A stretch of 64,000 nucleotides of DNA, taken from NCBI RefSeq assembly GCF_026341855.1, contig NZ_JAPENW010000001.1, forward strand, positions 930,001 to 994,000. Reading direction: 5' to 3'. Origin of the DNA: Streptomyces sp. NBC_00568. Lineage in GTDB: Bacteria; Actinomycetota; Actinomycetes; Streptomycetales; Streptomycetaceae. Shown here piece by piece: positions 61,188 through 64,000 of this stretch. Every line of letters starts with the position of its first letter. The first letter of the stretch is position 1. Made by a program: the position numbers and the translations under genes. Below the pieces are notes generated by a model, which searched no databases, was not told where the DNA came from, and worked only from the letters and a program-made list of their open reading frames with translations.

Positions 61188-63323
61188 TCACAAACCCAGC
61201 TGCAGTCCGTCGCTCGCCTCCTCGACCATGGCGACACCGAGTCTGCTGACGCGTACGGAGAAGGGCGCGCCCGAGATCCGCAGGCCCGTGAGAGCGATCT
61301 CTCCCAGTGGCGCATCGCGGAACGGGCGCAGGGTCACGGTCCGTGCGGGCGCATCGGGGCGGATCCCGGCCAGTGAGCTGAGCAGGAGAACGCCGGCCGC
61401 CGCGGAGATGGCCGCGGGCCGCGAGGCCGCCGGATGGGGAAGCGGGGCGCTCCCCTGCGTGCGCTGCTCCCCCGCGTACATCTCGGGCAGCCGGTTGCCG
61501 AAGGACTCGGCCGCCGCCATTACGCCCCGCAGCAGCGAGGCGGCCTCCTTCTCATAGCCCGCGGCGGCGAGCCCCGTGACGGCGACGGCCGTCTCATGAA
61601 CGCGCACGGCCCCGCTGCGATGGCCGAACGGGTTGTACGCCGCCTCCTTCGCTCCCAGGCTGCGCAACCCCCAGCCCGAGTCCACGGCCGGGTCGCCGAG
61701 CAGCCGCGCGAGTTGTTCGGTCCGCACCTTGTCGAGCAGACCGGGGGCCAGCTGTCCGGCGCCCAGCAGTCCGGTGTCGAGGAGATGGGAGGTGCTTGAG
61801 CCGAGCTGAGGCACGAGGCGCCCGTCCGCGGTGCGGGCGGCGGCCGGTCTGCCACCGGCCCGGTCCTCGATCCAGAAGTCGTCGCGGAACGCCGTCCGCA
61901 ACGCCTGGGCCCACTCGCGCAGCGCCGTGCCACCGGTCCGGCCGTGCGCGTCGAGCAGATCGGCGCCGAGCAGCGCCGCACGGTGTGCGTGTGCCTGCGT
62001 CTCGCAGCGAAACGGTCCGCCCGGCTGCGGGTCGGGCAGATACGTGCCGTCGCCCGCCGTGGTCCGCAGCCAGTCCAGACACCGCTCGGCCGCGGGCAGC
62101 AGTTCCTCGACCTCCTGCTCGGCCAGCCCCCAGCGCCGGGCCTCCGCGAGGAGTACGGGGAAGAGCAGCGTCGCCTCGGTGGCCGTGCAGCCCGGCGGCA
62201 GGTGCGGCCCACCGTCCCGGAGCGGTCCCGGGATCAGTCCGGAGCGCGGTCCCGGACCGGCGAATTGGGTGCGGGCGAGGGTCCGCAGAGTGCCCGCGGC
62301 GAGCCGTGTCCCGAGCGGCAGCGTCATCCGGGCCGCGGCCAGGGCCTCGGCCGGCGCCAGCCCGCAGCGCCATGGGGCTCCGGCCGCCAGGTGGGTGTCG
62401 GCCGGATGCCGGGAGTCGCGCAGCAGCAGGGCCCCGAGGTCCTCGACGCAGGTGCGCAGGAGCGCTTCGACCCCCGGCACGTCGCTCACTGCCCGGGCCT
62501 GGGCGAACGGACTCGCGGCGCCGCGACCCACCGCCCTGATCGGCCCTTGGCCGTCCGGCCGGACGCGCAGTTCCACGCTGAGGGTGCCGCCCGGCGGCAG
62601 CTCGAGTTCCCAGCGCAGCAGTCCGGCCGAGGCCAGGGCGTCGGCGGGCGGCGGGTCGGCGGTGACGGTCGCGTGCCCTGTGGCGCAGGACCAGCGCAGG
62701 CCGGAGGCGTGGACGCTGGCCGGCAGCTCGGGCCCGGCTCGGCCCGAGGCGACCGCGCCCAGTTCCGCGAGATCCGTCCCGAGGGCGACCTCGACGGGCA
62801 GACGCAGTGTGCGAGGGGCCGAGCTCCGCAGGGTGATCCGCTCGACGCCGTCCGCATGGCGTGTTCTTTCGACGACCACGTCCGGATCCGGGCCGACATC
62901 GCGGGACGCGCGCACCGTGCCCACGAAGCGGGCTCGGTCGGCCGCGAGCATGCGGGCCTGCATCGCGAGCGGTTCCCGGCCTGCGACCCGCACCTGGCAG
63001 CGGGACAGCACGCGCCGACCCGCGCGGTAGAAACCCTCCAGCCCGCGGCCGTTCAGTTGTCCCTCCTCCGTGGAGATCACCAGTCCTGGAAGAGCGACAC
63101 AGATCAGGGAGGTGTGGGCGGGCGGCAGTTCCGCCGTTGGTCCCGGGACGGGAAGGGGCGTCTGGGCAACGCCGGGGCCGCGCCCTGCCGGGACGAAGGG
63201 CGTACCGGTGTCCCACCCCGCTCGCGGGGCCTCCGGGGCGCCCCTCTGTCTGACGGGCTGGGCGGACTCGCGCCCGGGCGGACGGCCACCGTCGGGGGCC
63301 GAGGACGGATGGGGCATGGGCAT
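61188..63323 (-). CDS. Glycogen-debranching-family protein
   Basis: A 711-residue protein. The first 65 residues are a Pro/Gly-rich disordered stretch. A beta-sandwich N-terminal glycogen debranching domain follows (about 70-280, TSLICVALPGLVISTEEGQLNGRGLEGFYRAGRR). The C-terminal half is an (alpha/alpha)6 GH-type domain (about 310-700) with HRAALLGADLLDAHG and WGLRSLGAKEAAYNPFGHRSGAVRVHETAVA. It is related to amylo-alpha-1,6-glucosidases and sporulation-linked debranching-like proteins; I could not confirm catalytic acids. ATG with GGAGGAAG upstream. No signal peptide. Confidence 0.85.
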   Translation of the reverse strand: MPMPHPSSAPDGGRPPGRESAQPVRQRGAPEAPRAGWDTGTPFVPAGRGPGVAQTPLPVPGPTAELPPAHTSLICVALPGLVISTEEGQLNGRGLEGFYRAGRRVLSRCQVRVAGREPLAMQARMLAADRARFVGTVRASRDVGPDPDVVVERTRHADGVERITLRSSAPRTLRLPVEVALGTDLAELGAVASGRAGPELPASVHASGLRWSCATGHATVTADPPPADALASAGLLRWELELPPGGTLSVELRVRPDGQGPIRAVGRGAASPFAQARAVSDVPGVEALLRTCVEDLGALLLRDSRHPADTHLAAGAPWRCGLAPAEALAAARMTLPLGTRLAAGTLRTLARTQFAGPGPRSGLIPGPLRDGGPHLPPGCTATEATLLFPVLLAEARRWGLAEQEVEELLPAAERCLDWLRTTAGDGTYLPDPQPGGPFRCETQAHAHRAALLGADLLDAHGRTGGTALREWAQALRTAFRDDFWIEDRAGGRPAAARTADGRLVPQLGSSTSHLLDTGLLGAGQLAPGLLDKVRTEQLARLLGDPAVDSGWGLRSLGAKEAAYNPFGHRSGAVRVHETAVAVTGLAAAGYEKEAASLLRGVMAAAESFGNRLPEMYAGEQRTQGSAPLPHPAASRPAAISAAAGVLLLSSLAGIRPDAPARTVTLRPFRDAPLGEIALTGLRISGAPFSVRVSRLGVAMVEEASDGLQLGL

Positions 63324-63624
63324 GGGTGGCTTCCTCCGCGCTCGGTGCGCCTGGAGCGCGTTCGGCTTCGGGTGGGGACTCCGCAGGGCAGGGTCCGGGA
63401 TGTTGCGGCGGCGCGAGCCCGGCCACGGAATCCGCCACTCAGGTGAACGGGGCAGCCCTGTCCCGGGTCACGCCTTGCCCCGGGAAGCCGACCGAATGGC
63501 GGTGGGGCGCCCGACTGCCCTGACAGCCACTCGTCGAGCGGACGCCGGCCACTCACTCGCCGTCCCCCGCACACGCCGCCCTCTCTCGCGCCGCTCCCGC
63601 ACCCGACCGTCCGCCCTCCCCCGC
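63324..63624. other. Intergenic region
   Basis: 301 bases upstream of the debranching-family gene. GC-rich without a convincing hairpin, promoter box or reading frame with codon bias. Confidence 0.4.
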
Positions 63625-64000
63625 TCACCCCTGTCCGTCGCCGACCTGCGAGGCGTCGTGGGCCGGGTGACGTCCTCGGGCGCTCACGGTCCCGGGGCCG
63701 CGTCGGCCCGGGCGGCTTCCGCCGTTCGCGTTCGGCCGGGTCCGGCGGCGACGCCGAGCTGCCGGCGTCGAGGGTCGGGTGTCCGGCGCGAGGGAAGCGC
63801 ACGTCGGGTCTCCCGCTGGGAGCGGGGCGCCGGAATCGGTCGACCGCTCCGCTTGCGTCGAACCATGGTCCGTGCGCTCCGCGCGCAGGCAACGTCGGAC
63901 GGATTCCGGATCCAGGCCCTCATTGCACGCCTGGTGGAGAAGGCGGGCGAACAGATAGTCGGGGTCGGCACCGAGCGCCATGGCGAGCGCTTCTCGTGCC
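63625..64000 (-). CDS. C-terminal end of an unidentified gene (cut by window edge)
   Basis: A reading frame entering from the right edge and ending at TGA 63625. The first 45 residues (REALAMALGADPDYLFARLLHQACNEGLD...) look like a real helical domain; the remaining 80 residues are a low-complexity Arg/Pro/Ser tail with weaker codon bias. An internal ATG at 63981 is probably not the start. The family is not recognisable from this part. Confidence 0.4.
   Translation of the reverse strand, partial: AREALAMALGADPDYLFARLLHQACNEGLDPESVRRCLRAERTDHGSTQAERSTDSGAPLPAGDPTCASLAPDTRPSTPAARRRRRTRPNANGGSRPGRRGPGTVSARGRHPAHDASQVGDGQG

Overview
The window reads as a core chromosomal segment of a Streptomyces species. 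It is very GC-rich, third codon positions are almost all G or C, and GTG starts are frequent. It carries an hrdB gene whose product is nearly the textbook Streptomyces principal sigma factor, and genes for the developmental regulator WhiH, the FtsZ regulator SepH, the CutRS two-component system and a topoisomerase IV pair. The order parC ... parE - hrdB - whiH and the cutRS/ferrochelatase/sepH block match what I remember of the Streptomyces coelicolor chromosome. I see no tRNA, rRNA, CRISPR array, prophage, integrase or insertion sequence.

Layout. 1-5.6 kb: start of kdpD, an orphan ABC ATPase, a secreted alginate-lyase-family enzyme with a duplicated palindromic upstream element, the coupled PaaI-thioesterase/dut/DUF3710 operon, and a DUF3093 membrane protein. 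6-12 kb: DUF4193 and an EcsC-like gene, cutRS, a 57-residue conserved protein, an inositol-monophosphatase-family gene and (copro)ferrochelatase. 12.3-19.2 kb: an MFS transporter behind an iron box, a lactone-oxidase-type flavoenzyme, a proline-rich membrane protein, sepH, a rhodanese and a double-VOC protein. 19.3-25.5 kb: DUF5998, a phosphodiesterase and tdk in one operon, a GNAT/acyl-CoA-ligase fusion, and HPr. 25.6-34.3 kb: a GntR regulator, an M23 peptidase under a c-di-AMP riboswitch, a catalytic/non-catalytic M16 peptidase pair, parC and a CobW GTPase.

34.6-42.4 kb: a DUF6082 gene and a small hypothetical gene, divergent citrate synthase genes (one fused to a helix-turn-helix) around an AT-rich palindromic promoter, an iron-box-controlled thioredoxin-like [2Fe-2S] protein, and a CitA/CitB-type two-component pair. 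42.5-46.3 kb: a NitT/TauT-type ABC importer divergent from an orphan CitB-type response regulator that is a paralogue of the one just before. 46.6-51.1 kb: a sodium/monocarboxylate symporter with its DUF485 partner behind a three-gene NarL-type sensory operon. 51.6-64 kb: parE, a zinc-ribbon-like small protein, a trypsin-like secreted protease, hrdB, whiH, an ABC ATPase-permease fusion with weakened ATPase motifs, an NrtR-like Nudix regulator, a glycogen-debranching-family protein and the 3' end of one more gene.

The genes mostly form short operons with ATGA or GTGA stop/start overlaps. Convergent genes are commonly separated by long, near-perfect hairpins that mostly lack U-tracts. The most unusual material is non-coding: short tandem repeats placed on or just after stop codons (three places), a palindromic REP-like array inside an ABC operon, and several candidate operators (alginate lyase, citrate synthase pair, two iron boxes, Nudix regulator). 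I found no clearly new defence or biosynthetic system.
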